From Thauera sp. UBA6194 (GTDB lineage Bacteria; Pseudomonadota; Gammaproteobacteria; Burkholderiales; Rhodocyclaceae), in NCBI GenBank assembly GCA_002422685.1, contig DITC01000071.1, positions 75,418 through 122,260 of the forward strand: DNA of 46,843 nt. The letters are read 5' to 3'. Position numbers and translations under genes: made by a program. This document shows positions 32,883 through 44,309 of this stretch, piece after piece. The notes below the pieces were generated by a model that was not told where the DNA came from, made no database searches, and saw only the letters and a list, made by a program, of their open reading frames with translations. The first letter of the stretch is position 1. Each line of letters opens with the position of its first letter.

Positions 32883-35800
32883 TCAGGCCATGCCGCGCAG
32901 CTCCCTGAGCAGCACCGACACCATCGCCAGGTCGATGCTCTGCCCCGCGCGGATCTCGCCGAGCAGATGCTGGTAGCGCTCCAGGGCAAGCGCGGCGCGG
33001 ACGCGCCAGGCCTCGAGCGCAGCCTCGGTGTCGCTGCCTTCGGGCGCCAGCCGGATCGCCTCGCCGGCGAGCGTGCGAGCGAGCGCGGACAGGTCGGTGC
33101 GCAGCGCGCCGCGGGCGAGGTTCTGCCAGCGCGTCTCTGCCGGAAGCGCGGAGATCTGCCGCCCCAGCCAGTGCAGATCGAGCTCGCCGCCGAGGGCGAA
33201 ATACACTCGCGCCACGCTCGCCTCGTCGCGACCGCTTTCGGCCGCGATCTCGACCAGGTCGAGCGCCGAATAGAGCTCATCGAGCGCCGCCACACGCTGA
33301 GCCAGCGCCTCGGGCACGCCCTGCTCCACCCTGCGCGCCACGGCCGCGTCGAGCTCGGCGCGATACGCGGGCGCCACATATTCGCCCAGCCCTCCGGCCA
33401 GCCCGGTCACGCCGGGCGAGAAATGCGCCAGCGTGGCCTGCAGGTCGCCGAGCCAGCGCCGTTGGCGCAGGAACCACAAGGTCCCGCGCTGCACCAGCCG
33501 GCCCGACTCCATGATCAGCTCGGTCTGCACCGCGTTGTCGATGCGATTGTCGAGCGCCTCGATGTCCTGCCACAGCCCGACCAGCCCGAACACCTCGCGC
33601 GTCGCCGTGTAGGCGCGCACGATATCGGCGGCGGGCGCCCCGAGCTCGCTCTTGAGCCGATGCACGAAGGTCGGCCCGACACGGTTGATCATGCTGTTGA
33701 TGACGTGCGTCGAGATGATCTCGCGGCGCAGCGGGTGGGCCTGGATCTGGGCGGCGAAGCGCTCGCGCAGCGGCACCGGGAAGTAGCGCTCGAGCGCGGT
33801 GCGGATGTAGGGGTCTTCGGGCACGTCCGAGGCCAGCACCTCGTCGTAGAGCTCGATCTTGCTGTAAGCCAGCAGCACCGCGAGCTCCGGGCTGGTGAGC
33901 CCGACGCGTGCGGCCTTGCGCTCGGCGAGCTCTTCGTCCATGGGCAGGAACTCGAGCTTGCGGTTGAGCCGCCCGACGTGCGCCAGCCGGCGCATGAAGT
34001 CCGCGTGCTCATCGAGCAGTGCCACGCCGCGCGCGCGCGTCACCGAAAGGATCTGCGTCTGCGCGTAATTGTCGCGCAGCACCAGCGTGGCGACCTCGTC
34101 GGTCATGTCGGCCAGCAGCTTGTTGCGCTGCTTCGTCGTCAGCTCGCCCTCGGCGACCACGCTGCCGAGCAGGATCTTGATGTTGACCTCGTGGTCCGAG
34201 CAATCCACGCCGCCCGAGTTGTCGATGGCGTCGGTGTTGATGCGGCCGCCCTTCAACGCATACTCGATGCGGCCGAGCTGGGTGGCGCCCAGGTTGCCGC
34301 CTTCGCCGAATACCTTGCAGCGCAGCTCGCCGCCATTGACACGCACGGCGTCGTTGGCGCGGTCGCCCACCGCCGCGTCGGTCTCGGATGCGGCCTTGAT
34401 GTAGGTGCCGATGCCGCCGTTGTAGAGCAGTTCGACCGGCGCGGTGAGGATCGCGCGCATCAGCTCGGTCGGCGTGAGCTGCTCGGCCTCGATGTCGAGT
34501 GCCGCGCGCACCTCGGGCGAGAGCTTGATCGACTTGGCGCTGCGCGGCCACACGCCGCCGCCCTTCGAGATCAGGGACTTGTCGTAGTCGTCCCAGCTCG
34601 AGCGCGGCAGGGCGAAGAGACGCGCGCGCTCCTCCCACGAACGCGCGGGATCGGGATCGGGGTCGATGAAGATGTGGCGGTGGTCGAAGGCCGCAATCAG
34701 CCGCGTCTGCTTCGAGAGCAGCATGCCGTTACCGAACACGTCGCCCGACATGTCGCCCACGCCGGCAGCGGTGAAGGGTTCTTCCTGGATGTCCTTGCCC
34801 ATCTCGCGGAAGTGGCGCTTGACCGCCTCCCAGGCGCCGCGCGCGGTGATGCCCATCTTCTTGTGGTCGTAGCCCACCGAGCCGCCGGAGGCGAAGGCGT
34901 CGGCCAGCCAGAAGCCGTATTCGGCCGAGATCTCGTTGGCGTAGTCGGAGAAGGTCGCCGTGCCCTTGTCGGCCGCCACCACCAGGTAGGGGTCGTCTTC
35001 GTCGTGGCGCACCACTTCGGCCGGCGGCACCACTGCGCCCTGCACCAGGTTGTCGGTCAGGTCGAGCAGGCCACGCAGGAAGTTGCGATAGCAGGCCACG
35101 CCCTCGGCCAGCAGCGCCTCGCGCCCGCCTTCCGCAGGCGGACACTTGACCACGAAGCCACCCTTCGAGCCCACCGGCACGATCACCGCGTTCTTGACGA
35201 TCTGCGCCTTCACCAGGCCGAGGATCTCGGTGCGGAAGTCCTCCATGCGGTCCGACCAGCGCAGGCCGCCGCGCGCGACCTTGCCGCCGCGCAGATGCAC
35301 GCCCTCCAGGCGCGGCGAGTACACGAAGATCTCGAACATCGGCAAGGGCTGCGGCAGGTTGGGGATCTTCGCCGGCAGGAACTTGAACGAGGTGTAGGGC
35401 TTGGGTGCGCCGTCCTTGCCGCGCTGGAACCAGTTGGTGCGCAGGGTGGCCTGGATCATGGCGAGGAACTGGCGCAGGATGCGGTCCTCGTCGAGGTTGG
35501 CCACGGTATTGAGCTGGGTCTCGATGCGGGTGACGATTGCGCTGCACTCGGCCTCGCGATCACCCGTGAGCGCCGGATCGAAGCGCGTGCGGAAGAGTTC
35601 GAACAGCGCCCGCGCCAGCTGCGGGTAAGCCGCGAGCGTCTGCTCCATGTAGGTCAGGCTGAAGGTGAAGGCCGCCTGGCGCATGTACTTCGCATAGGCG
35701 CGCAGTACGCTGACCTCGCGCCACGACAGGCCGGCGAGCAGCACCAGGCGGTTGAAGTCGTCGTTCTCGACCTCACCCCGCCAGGCACGCAGGAAGGCGT

Positions 35801-37715
35801 CCTGGAAGAGCGGGCGCACCGCGTGCACATCGAGATTCTCCGCACCGCTGTAATGCAGGCCGAAATCATGCAGCCACACGGTGCTGCCGTCCTGGCGGCG
35901 GATCTCGGAGGGGCGCTCGTCCATCACCTTGACGCCCATCTTCTCGAGCATGGGCAGGCTCTGCGACAAGGGCACCGCCGCGTCAAGCCGGCACAGGCGC
36001 AGGTTCAGCCGCCCGGGCGGCGCCTCGAGCGGCACGTAGAGGTTCAGGCCGAGCGCGTCGCCGGAATCGAGGGCCTCGATCTGCTCGATGTCGAACACCG
36101 CCATGCGCGGCGAGTAGTCCTCGCGATAGCCCGCCGGAAAGCCGCTGCCATAGCGCCGCATCAGGCTCAGCCCGCGCTCCTCGCCACATTGTTCGACCAG
36201 CGCCTGCTGCAGCTCGTCCTCCCAGCGTCGCGACACGCGAACCAGGCGCTGCTCGAGCTCGCGCACGTCGTAGGGCGGAATCACCGAATCCGCCGTGCGT
36301 ACCGTGATCAGGATGCGCGCCAGCGCCGAATCCGAGAACTGCACGTCGAACTCGGTCGCTACGCCGTTGAATGCATCGAGCAGCACCGCCTGCATGCGCT
36401 TGCGCTGGTCGGTGTTGTAGTGCTCGCGCGGGACGTAGATCAGGCAGGACACGAAGCGCGCGAACGGGTCGATGCGCACGAACAGCCGCGTGCGCAGCCG
36501 CTCGCCGAGACGCAGGATGCCCATCGCGTGGGCGTAGAGCTCGTCGGGCTCGATCTGGAAGAGCTCGTCGCGCGGATAGCGTTCGAGCAGGGTCTGCAAG
36601 GCCTTGGCCGCATGACCGCCCGGGAGCAGCCCGGCGCGCTCGAACACCGCCTCGACCTTGCGCCGCAGCAGCGGAATCTGCCACGGGCTGGCGCTGTAGG
36701 CAGTGGACGCGAGCAGACCGATCACTCGGCGTTCTCCGGCGACGCGGCCCTCCGCGTCGAAGGTCTTGATGCCGATGAAGTCCAGGTAGCCCGGCCGATG
36801 CACGGTGGAGCGCGAGTTGGATTTGGTGATCGTGAGCAGGCGCGGCAGGTGCGCCTGTGCGCGCAACTGCGGCGGCAGCGCGGCAAAGGAGCGCGACTGC
36901 CCATCCTCGCCGTCGCCCGCGAGCAGGCCCAGACCCGAGCCCGGGACGATGCGCAGCTCGTTGCCCTCCTCGCCGCTGACCAGGGTGTAGTCGCGGCAAC
37001 CGAGCAGCACGAAGTTGTCATCCGCCAGCCACTCGAGAAAGGCCCGCACCTCGCCGACCTCGTCCGGCGCGACTGGCGCGGGCGCGGCATCGACGCCGCC
37101 GGTGATCTCCTGCAGCCGGGTACGCATCGCCGGCCAGTCGGCCACGGCGGCCCGCACGTCGGCCAGCACGTGCTCGATACCCGCCTGCAACGCCGAGACA
37201 TCTGCCGGGTCGGTGCGTCGGTCGACCTCGAGGTGCATGATCGACTCCAGGCTCACACCCTCGACGCCCTTGCCGACCTCATCCTTCTCGGCCAGGCGCA
37301 GAAGCTGTCCCTTGCCGTCGCGCGCGACCGCCATCACCGGGTGAATGATCAGATGCAGCGTGAGCCCCTGGCGCGCCACTTCCATGGTGATGGAATCGAC
37401 CAGAAAAGGCATGTCGGCACCGACGATCTCAATCACGGTGTGAGGACACTCCCAACCGCTCTCGTCGAGGCGCGGGTTGAACACGCGCACTCGGCTGGCC
37501 TCCGCCCGCCGGGCGATGAAATGCCACTGGCTGAGCACCGCGCCGTACAGGTCGGTGACGGGCAGCGCCTCGAGATCCTCCGGGTCGACCTGCGCGAAAT
37601 ACCGTCGTGCGAATGCGCTCACTGCGCTCGCCTGATCCGCCGGCAAGCGTGCGGTGATCTGTTCGATCACTGCATCGATCTGGGTCTTGAGCCTGCCTGT
37701 TTCCCGTTTGTCCAT
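32883..37715 (-). CDS. gdhB: NAD-specific glutamate dehydrogenase, large (GDH-180 type)
   Basis: A 1610-residue catabolic glutamate dehydrogenase that deaminates glutamate to 2-oxoglutarate with NAD. It belongs to the large class first described from Streptomyces and Pseudomonas. N-terminal ACT-like regulatory modules span roughly 1-700 (including DMPFLVDSITMEVARQGL near 100 and YVPREHYNTDQRKRMQAVLLDAFNG in two pieces near 430). The catalytic core follows, with GGLRWSDRMEDFRTE, VPVGSKGGFVVK (substrate/Lys loop) and a Rossmann region near DMSGDVFGNGM, then a long helical C-terminus. The strong ribosome site GGAGG precedes ATG 37715. It is a single-gene unit. The long open frame on the opposite strand is a codon-composition artefact. 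Confidence 0.95.
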   Translation of the reverse strand: MDKRETGRLKTQIDAVIEQITARLPADQASAVSAFARRYFAQVDPEDLEALPVTDLYGAVLSQWHFIARRAEASRVRVFNPRLDESGWECPHTVIEIVGADMPFLVDSITMEVARQGLTLHLIIHPVMAVARDGKGQLLRLAEKDEVGKGVEGVSLESIMHLEVDRRTDPADVSALQAGIEHVLADVRAAVADWPAMRTRLQEITGGVDAAPAPVAPDEVGEVRAFLEWLADDNFVLLGCRDYTLVSGEEGNELRIVPGSGLGLLAGDGEDGQSRSFAALPPQLRAQAHLPRLLTITKSNSRSTVHRPGYLDFIGIKTFDAEGRVAGERRVIGLLASTAYSASPWQIPLLRRKVEAVFERAGLLPGGHAAKALQTLLERYPRDELFQIEPDELYAHAMGILRLGERLRTRLFVRIDPFARFVSCLIYVPREHYNTDQRKRMQAVLLDAFNGVATEFDVQFSDSALARILITVRTADSVIPPYDVRELEQRLVRVSRRWEDELQQALVEQCGEERGLSLMRRYGSGFPAGYREDYSPRMAVFDIEQIEALDSGDALGLNLYVPLEAPPGRLNLRLCRLDAAVPLSQSLPMLEKMGVKVMDERPSEIRRQDGSTVWLHDFGLHYSGAENLDVHAVRPLFQDAFLRAWRGEVENDDFNRLVLLAGLSWREVSVLRAYAKYMRQAAFTFSLTYMEQTLAAYPQLARALFELFRTRFDPALTGDREAECSAIVTRIETQLNTVANLDEDRILRQFLAMIQATLRTNWFQRGKDGAPKPYTSFKFLPAKIPNLPQPLPMFEIFVYSPRLEGVHLRGGKVARGGLRWSDRMEDFRTEILGLVKAQIVKNAVIVPVGSKGGFVVKCPPAEGGREALLAEGVACYRNFLRGLLDLTDNLVQGAVVPPAEVVRHDEDDPYLVVAADKGTATFSDYANEISAEYGFWLADAFASGGSVGYDHKKMGITARGAWEAVKRHFREMGKDIQEEPFTAAGVGDMSGDVFGNGMLLSKQTRLIAAFDHRHIFIDPDPDPARSWEERARLFALPRSSWDDYDKSLISKGGGVWPRSAKSIKLSPEVRAALDIEAEQLTPTELMRAILTAPVELLYNGGIGTYIKAASETDAAVGDRANDAVRVNGGELRCKVFGEGGNLGATQLGRIEYALKGGRINTDAIDNSGGVDCSDHEVNIKILLGSVVAEGELTTKQRNKLLADMTDEVATLVLRDNYAQTQILSVTRARGVALLDEHADFMRRLAHVGRLNRKLEFLPMDEELAERKAARVGLTSPELAVLLAYSKIELYDEVLASDVPEDPYIRTALERYFPVPLRERFAAQIQAHPLRREIISTHVINSMINRVGPTFVHRLKSELGAPAADIVRAYTATREVFGLVGLWQDIEALDNRIDNAVQTELIMESGRLVQRGTLWFLRQRRWLGDLQATLAHFSPGVTGLAGGLGEYVAPAYRAELDAAVARRVEQGVPEALAQRVAALDELYSALDLVEIAAESGRDEASVARVYFALGGELDLHWLGRQISALPAETRWQNLARGALRTDLSALARTLAGEAIRLAPEGSDTEAALEAWRVRAALALERYQHLLGEIRAGQSIDLAMVSVLLRELRGMA

Positions 37716-37982
37716 CTCAACCTCCGCGCGTGCGTAAATGGGGCACGGCGGGGCGACCGGAAAGCGCCTGCGGCATGTTTGGCGGGCGCTGGGGTCGCAT
37801 CGCCGTGGAACAGAAGAGATAGCCTATTGCATATGGGATGAATGCGATACCGGCGTTTTCCCCAACCCCCGGCGCCAGCAGATCTTTGCCGCTGCCGGGG
37901 GTTGGCTACGGCACCAGATACGGCGGAGGGCGCGCAGGCGTGCTCCGCCCGCGCCCTGCGCGCCACTCGACCAAATCAAAGC
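37716..37982 (-). other. Intergenic region ahead of gdh with large hairpin
   Basis: A 267-nt stretch holding no gene. It contains the perfect 12-bp-arm hairpin CCAACCCCCGGC/GCCGGGGGTTGG (37862-37873 with 37894-37905), which lies about 80 nt after the isochorismatase-fold gene and may mark the end of that operon; no U tract follows. Between the hairpin and gdh I see no confident -35/-10 pair. Confidence 0.5.
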
Positions 37983-38531
37983 TCAGCGTATGAAGTCGCG
38001 GTTGATCTCGCGGAACAGCTCGGTGCCGCCGCGCTGCAGCCACTCGAAGGCCACCATCTCGCGCGACACGATCTCGATGCCGTGGCGGCGCATGCGCTCG
38101 AAGGCGAGGTCGCGGTTGACGGGGTCGCGCGAGCCCGCGGCCTCGGCGACGATGAACACCTCCTTGCCCGCCCAGCGCAGATCGAGCGCGGTCTGCTGCA
38201 CGCACACGTGCGCCTCGGTGCCGCACACGATGACCTGGCGGCGGTCTTCCACCGCGGTGCCGGCCAGGCAGCCGTCGGCCTGCGCGGAGAAGCACTGCTT
38301 GCTCACGTACTGCGCATTGGCCGTGGCCGCGCGCACCGCGTCCAGCGTGCCGCCGATCTTGTCGGGAAAATGCTCGGTCACCACCACCGGTACGCCGACG
38401 CGCTCGGCCACCTGCGCCAGCCACACGCAATGGGCGGCGACCTGCTCGCTGTCGTGAATGGAGGGCGCCAGCCTCGCCTGCACATCGACGATCAGCAGCG
38501 CGGACTTGTCACGGTTCATCAACATCGTCAT
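37983..38531 (-). CDS. Isochorismatase-fold cysteine hydrolase
   Basis: A 182-residue cysteine hydrolase of the isochorismatase/nicotinamidase superfamily, nearest to YcaC-like proteins. The triad is visible as D16 (LLIVDVQARL), K78 (YVSKQCFSA) and C110 (CGTEAHVCVQQTALDL). The substrate is unknown; the fold covers amide and enol-ester hydrolysis. ATG 38531 was chosen for the GGAGAGGAG upstream. It is the last gene of the minus-strand thioesterase-AacS operon, 13 nt after aacS. Its metabolic link to the other two is not obvious. Confidence 0.88.
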   Translation of the reverse strand: MTMLMNRDKSALLIVDVQARLAPSIHDSEQVAAHCVWLAQVAERVGVPVVVTEHFPDKIGGTLDAVRAATANAQYVSKQCFSAQADGCLAGTAVEDRRQVIVCGTEAHVCVQQTALDLRWAGKEVFIVAEAAGSRDPVNRDLAFERMRRHGIEIVSREMVAFEWLQRGGTELFREINRDFIR

Positions 38532-38544
38532 GGGGCTCCTCTCC

Positions 38545-40536
<1,992 letters not shown>

Positions 40537-40611
40537 CACGTCTCCTCTCAATGATCAGCCACTCGAATGGCCTTATCTTCTTATATCCGGGCGGTGTTGC
40601 GCACCTGCAAT

Positions 40612-41031
40612 TCAGGCCGGCGCATCCTCGACCAACTGGCGCACGTTGTCCGGGATCGGCGCCGACTTGCCGGTGCTCATGTCCATCCACACCGTCTTGG
40701 CCGCACCTTCGGCGTACAGGCGCTCGTCGCCGTCGACGAACAGCTCGTACCAGGTCATCACGCTCGAGCGGCCCGGCTGGCCGGCGTACATCTTGATGAT
40801 CACGGTGGCGGGATAATTCACCGGGATCAGGAAGGTGCAACTCGCGTTGATGATCACCGGGCCGACCGGCTCGTCCGGGCGCACCCGAATGCCCATCTCC
40901 TCCAGCCACTCGCAGCGCGCCTGCTCGCAGAAGCGGAAATAGACGGTGTTGTTCACATGCCCGTAGGCGTCCATGTCGCCCCAGCGCACGGGGATGCGCG
41001 TGGTGTGGATGAGCTTGCCGTGCTCCTTCAT
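40612..41031 (-). CDS. Hot-dog fold acyl-CoA thioesterase (4HBT type)
   Basis: A 139-residue single hot-dog domain with the 4-hydroxybenzoyl-CoA thioesterase/YbgC signature WGDMDAYGHVNNTVYFRFCEQ (17-37), including the active-site Asp. It probably hydrolyses a short-chain or aromatic acyl-CoA; the substrate cannot be told. I chose ATG 41031 because GAGGAG lies upstream. First gene of the thioesterase-aacS-isochorismatase operon, and the operator-like palindrome lies inside its probable promoter. Confidence 0.88.
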   Translation of the reverse strand: MKEHGKLIHTTRIPVRWGDMDAYGHVNNTVYFRFCEQARCEWLEEMGIRVRPDEPVGPVIINASCTFLIPVNYPATVIIKMYAGQPGRSSVMTWYELFVDGDERLYAEGAAKTVWMDMSTGKSAPIPDNVRQLVEDAPA

Positions 41032-41062
41032 TTTGCATCTCCTCTTGTTTGTTGAGCGGGCT

Positions 41063-41093
41063 AATGTAACATACGGCCCCGTATGTTTGTGAA
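41063..41093. promoter_or_regulatory. Promoter and perfect operator-like palindrome, thioesterase/ETF-QO
   Basis: A perfect 20-bp palindrome (arms AACATACGG/CCGTATGTT, 2-bp spacer, 41068-41087). On the minus strand it lies between TTCACA (41088-41093, 5 of 6 for a -35) and TACATT (41063-41068), so bound protein would block that promoter. The form is typical of TetR-family operators. Betaproteobacterial fatty-acid degradation genes are controlled by such regulators, but I cannot name this one. Confidence 0.65.
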
Positions 41094-41203
41094 GCTGCAC
41101 GCGCGCGCGTGTCATCACCCGTGCATGCAGGCTTGCACACGGGTTTAAACTGGCACCAGTCACTGGTTACGCAGAAACCCCGCGATGGGGACAGGAGGAC
41201 AGA

Positions 41204-42841
41204 ATGGAACGCGAATCGATGGAATTCGACGTGCTGATCGTCGGCGGCGGCCCGGCCGGGCTTGCAGCGGCGATCCGCCTGAAGCAGCAGGCCGAGGCCA
41301 AGGGGCAGGAACTGGCCGTGTGCCTGATCGAGAAAGGCGCCGAGATCGGCGCCCACATCCTCTCGGGTGCGGTCATCGACCCGCGCTCACTCAGCGAGCT
41401 GATCCCCGAATGGAAGGAAAAGGGTGCCCCGCTGACCACCGCGGTCACCGAAGACCAGGTCATCTTCCTCACCGAAAAGAGCGCCTTCCGCAACCCGCAC
41501 GCGCTCACCCCCGACTGTTTCGATAACCACGGCAACTACATCGTCCGCCTGGGCAATGTGGTCAAGTGGCTGGGCGAGCAGGCCGAAGCCGCCGGCGTCG
41601 AGGTCTATCCGGGTTTTGCCGCGGCCGAGATCCTGTACGACGAGCAAGGCGCGGTGAAGGGCGTCGCCACCGGCGACATGGGCCTGAACCGCGACGGCAC
41701 GCCCGGTCCGCACCACCAGCCGGGCATGGAGCTGCACGCAAAGTACACGCTGTTCGCCGAAGGCTGTCGCGGCCATCTCGGCAAGCAGCTCGAACAGAAG
41801 TTCAAGCTGCGCGACGGCGTCGATCCGCAGACCTTCGGCCTCGGCATCAAGGAGCTGTGGGAGGTGCCCGCCGAGATGCATCGTCCCGGGCTGGTCGTGC
41901 ACACCGCCGGCTGGCCGATGGACAACGCCACCTACGGCGGCGGCTTCATCTACCACCTCGAGGACAACCTGGTCGCGCTCGGCTTCGTGGTCGGCCTCAA
42001 CTACGAGAACCCGCACCTGTCGCCCTTCGAGGAGATGCAGCGCTGGAAAACCCACGCCGCGGTGCGCAAGCACATCGAGGGCGGCAAGCGCCTGGCCTAC
42101 GGCGCGCGCGCCATCGCCACCGGCAACATCCAGAGCCTGCCGCGGCTGATCTTCCCGGGTGGCGCGCTCATCGGTGACGACGCCGGCTTCCTCAACGCCG
42201 CGCGCATCAAGGGTGTGCACACCGCGATCAAGTCGGGCATGCTCGCCGCCGAAGCCGCCTTCGACGCCCTCGCCCACGAACGCCAGCGCGACGCGCTCAC
42301 CGCCTACCCGAGCGCCTTCCGCGACTCCTGGATGTACACCGAGCTGCACAAGTCGCGCAACTTCAAGCCGCTGATGAAGAAAGGCCTGATCCTCGGCTCG
42401 CTGCTGTTCGGCATGGACCAGATGCTGTTCCGCGGCAAGGCGCCGTGGACGCTGCACAACAGCGCCGACCACGAAAAGCTCAAGCCCGCCTCCGAATGCC
42501 CGAAGATCGACTACCCGAAGCCCGACGGCGTGCTCACCTTCGACCGCCTGTCTTCGGTGTTCCTGTCGAACGCCAACCACGAAGAAGAGCAGCCCTGCCA
42601 CCTGCAGCTCAAGGACCCGTCGCTCGCCATCTCGGTCAACTTCACCAAGTACGACTCTCCCGAGCAGCGCTACTGCCCGGCGGGCGTGTACGAGATCGTG
42701 GAAGAAGAAGGCAAGCCGCGTCTGCAGATCAACGCGGCGAACTGCGTCCACTGCAAGACCTGCGACATCAAGGACCCGACGCAGAACATCAACTGGGTCG
42801 TGCCGCAGGGCGGCGAAGGGCCGATCTACCAGGGGATGTGA
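41204..42841 (+). CDS. Electron transfer flavoprotein-ubiquinone oxidoreductase
   Basis: ETF-QO passes electrons from ETF, reduced by acyl-CoA dehydrogenases, to ubiquinone in the inner membrane. The 545-residue product has the FAD motif VLIVGGGPAGLAAAIRL (about 10-26), a middle FAD/quinone region with YGGGFIYHLEDN and PGGALIGDDAGFLN, and a C-terminal [4Fe-4S] site C491, C514, C517, C520. The full-length single-polypeptide form is as in mitochondria and Pseudomonas. AGGAGG lies 5 nt before ATG 41204. Divergent from the thioesterase-aacS operon, and the palindrome at 41.07 kb may control both. This placement suggests roles in fatty-acid or branched-chain acyl-CoA oxidation. Confidence 0.95.
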   Translation: MERESMEFDVLIVGGGPAGLAAAIRLKQQAEAKGQELAVCLIEKGAEIGAHILSGAVIDPRSLSELIPEWKEKGAPLTTAVTEDQVIFLTEKSAFRNPHALTPDCFDNHGNYIVRLGNVVKWLGEQAEAAGVEVYPGFAAAEILYDEQGAVKGVATGDMGLNRDGTPGPHHQPGMELHAKYTLFAEGCRGHLGKQLEQKFKLRDGVDPQTFGLGIKELWEVPAEMHRPGLVVHTAGWPMDNATYGGGFIYHLEDNLVALGFVVGLNYENPHLSPFEEMQRWKTHAAVRKHIEGGKRLAYGARAIATGNIQSLPRLIFPGGALIGDDAGFLNAARIKGVHTAIKSGMLAAEAAFDALAHERQRDALTAYPSAFRDSWMYTELHKSRNFKPLMKKGLILGSLLFGMDQMLFRGKAPWTLHNSADHEKLKPASECPKIDYPKPDGVLTFDRLSSVFLSNANHEEEQPCHLQLKDPSLAISVNFTKYDSPEQRYCPAGVYEIVEEEGKPRLQINAANCVHCKTCDIKDPTQNINWVVPQGGEGPIYQGM

Positions 42842-42908
42842 TCAACTGCGTGCGCCGGCTGGCGGAGCGATCCGCAGCCCGCGTACGCAGCGCGCGAAGC
42901 GGACCGCC

Positions 42909-42941
42909 AAGGGCGCCGCGGGGAGACCCGGGCGCCCCTTT
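42909..42941. terminator. Bidirectional hairpin between ETF-QO and grpB-like gene
   Basis: Arms GGGCGCC (42911-42917) and GGCGCCC (42931-42937) with an inner CGGG-GAGA-CCCG stem, flanked by AA on the left and CTTT on the right. It lies between convergent genes and could end both. The U tract is short. Confidence 0.6.
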
Positions 42942-42962
42942 CCGTGTGCGCCAACGCCCGGC

Positions 42963-43535
42963 TCAGCCGCTCTGCGCCCTGCGCATCGCCTGCATTGCGT
43001 CAGCGATGAAATCCGTCTTCGCCCTCGCGTATGCCACACGGTCATCGGGATACTCGGCCGCGACGCGCCGCTTCAGCGCGCCGTATTGCGCCGCAGCCTC
43101 GGGGTGCGTACGCAGGTAATCGCGAAACAGCAGCCGCTCCCATTCCAACGATCCCTTCTCCAGGCAGTGAATGTGATGCGTGCGCCGCCCCGCCGCATCG
43201 CGCCGGATGAACCATGCGTACTCGACCCCCGGCAGCCCGCGCTCGCGATCGCGCCAGAAAAACTCGTAGCCCGCGCGCTCGAGGATCGGCGCAATGCGCT
43301 GCACCACGTCCTCCATCGAACTCACCTCGACCAGCATGTCGATGATCGGCTTCGCCGCCAGCCCGGGCACGGCGGTGCTGCCGAAGTGCTCGATGCGCCC
43401 GATCAGCTCCGCCGGCAGCTGCGCCCGCAGCCGCGCGGCCTCTTCCGCGAACAGCGCCGGCCAGGCCGGATCGTAGGGCACGATCTCGACCCGCTCGTGT
43501 AGCGCGCGCTCGACGTGGAGGGGTTTGGCGTTCAT
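42963..43535 (-). CDS. GrpB/UPF0157 family nucleotidyltransferase-like protein
   Basis: A 190-residue protein of the GrpB (UPF0157) family, a nucleotidyltransferase-fold group whose function is unproven; some members may act on CoA-like substrates. Signature blocks are YDPAWPALFAEEAARL, HFGSTAVPGLAAKPIIDMLVEV (the GS...D-x-D-like metal site), and FRDYLRTHPEAAAQYGALK. Start at ATG 43535 (MNAKPLHVERALHERVEIV). It begins the accessory region at the right end of the window and is divergent from the Uma2-like gene across about 50 nt. Confidence 0.88.
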   Translation of the reverse strand: MNAKPLHVERALHERVEIVPYDPAWPALFAEEAARLRAQLPAELIGRIEHFGSTAVPGLAAKPIIDMLVEVSSMEDVVQRIAPILERAGYEFFWRDRERGLPGVEYAWFIRRDAAGRRTHHIHCLEKGSLEWERLLFRDYLRTHPEAAAQYGALKRRVAAEYPDDRVAYARAKTDFIADAMQAMRRAQSG

Positions 43536-43584
43536 GGGGCGGACTATAATCCCCGCATCACGTCATCGCGCAACGGAACCCACC

Positions 43585-44145
43585 ATGGCCCTGCCCCAGC
43601 CCGCCCCCCCCTTCACTGCCGACGACTACCTGCGCTGGGAAGCCGAGCAGCCCGAGAAGCATGAATACGTGCGCGGCGAGACCTTCGCGATGGGTGGCGC
43701 CAGCCGCCGGCACGTAACGATCTCCGGCAACGTGTTCAACGCCCTCGACGACGCCCTCGACGGCACGCCCTGCCGCGCCTACATGGCCGACATGAAGGTC
43801 CAGGCCGCCGAAGACGAGGCCTACTTCTACCCCGACGTCCTCGTCACCTGCGACCCTGCCGACCACCGCGCCGACCAGTTCATGCGCGCACCCAAGCTCA
43901 TCGTCGAGGTGCTCTCCCCGGCAACCGCCGCCTACGACCGCGGCGACAAATTCGCCGCCTACCGCCGCATCGCCTCGCTGCAGGAGTTCGTCCTCATCGA
44001 TCCCGACACCCGGCGCATCGAGCACTACCGGCGCACGCAGGCCAAGCGCTGGGAGCTGCAGGAAATCGAACCCGAGCAGCCGCTGCAGTTGCAGTGCCTG
44101 GAGGTCGAGATTGCATGGCAGAAGGTGTTCCGCAACGTCGATTGA
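43585..44145 (+). CDS. Uma2 family (DUF820) putative PD-(D/E)XK nuclease
   Basis: A 186-residue protein of the Uma2 family, abundant in cyanobacteria and scattered in other bacteria. It has the nuclease-fold signature: E27 (KHEYVRG), D84 (YPDVLV), E108 and V109 (KLIVEVLSP), K122 (YDRGDKFAAYR), followed by FVLIDPD. Activity and target are not known; the family is often linked to mobile or defence loci. I chose ATG 43585 (MALPQPAPPFTADDYL); a 20-codon longer frame overlaps the GrpB-like gene and has no support. A palindrome (44227) follows. Confidence 0.88.
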   Translation: MALPQPAPPFTADDYLRWEAEQPEKHEYVRGETFAMGGASRRHVTISGNVFNALDDALDGTPCRAYMADMKVQAAEDEAYFYPDVLVTCDPADHRADQFMRAPKLIVEVLSPATAAYDRGDKFAAYRRIASLQEFVLIDPDTRRIEHYRRTQAKRWELQEIEPEQPLQLQCLEVEIAWQKVFRNVD

Positions 44146-44226
44146 ACGAGGCACGCAGGATCCGCTTGCGTCACGACCAATCGCTGGACGAATCCGAACA
44201 CCTCGCCCGTTCGCCCCTCACCCACC

Positions 44227-44265
44227 GCGACCGCTGCGCCGCACCGCCGGCGGTCATGACGTTTC
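44227..44265 (+). repeat. REP-like palindrome, copy A
   Basis: Left arm GCGACCGCTG (44227-44236), 11-nt loop, right arm CGGCGGTCAT (44248-44257), then tail GACGTTTC. It lies about 80 nt after the Uma2-like stop. Same 10-11-10 layout as copies B and C. Confidence 0.65.
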
Positions 44266-44309
44266 AGGCGAGGAGAAGGCGTGGCCTACCCCCTGTTTTC
44301 CCGCGCGCC

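Noticed and set aside
32778..37841. Plus-strand open frame of nearly 1700 codons opposite the glutamate dehydrogenase gene
   Set aside because: Its translation is Arg/His/Asp-rich and low in normal folds, it mirrors gdh codon positions, and gdh has full family motifs. It is an artefact of high GC at third positions.
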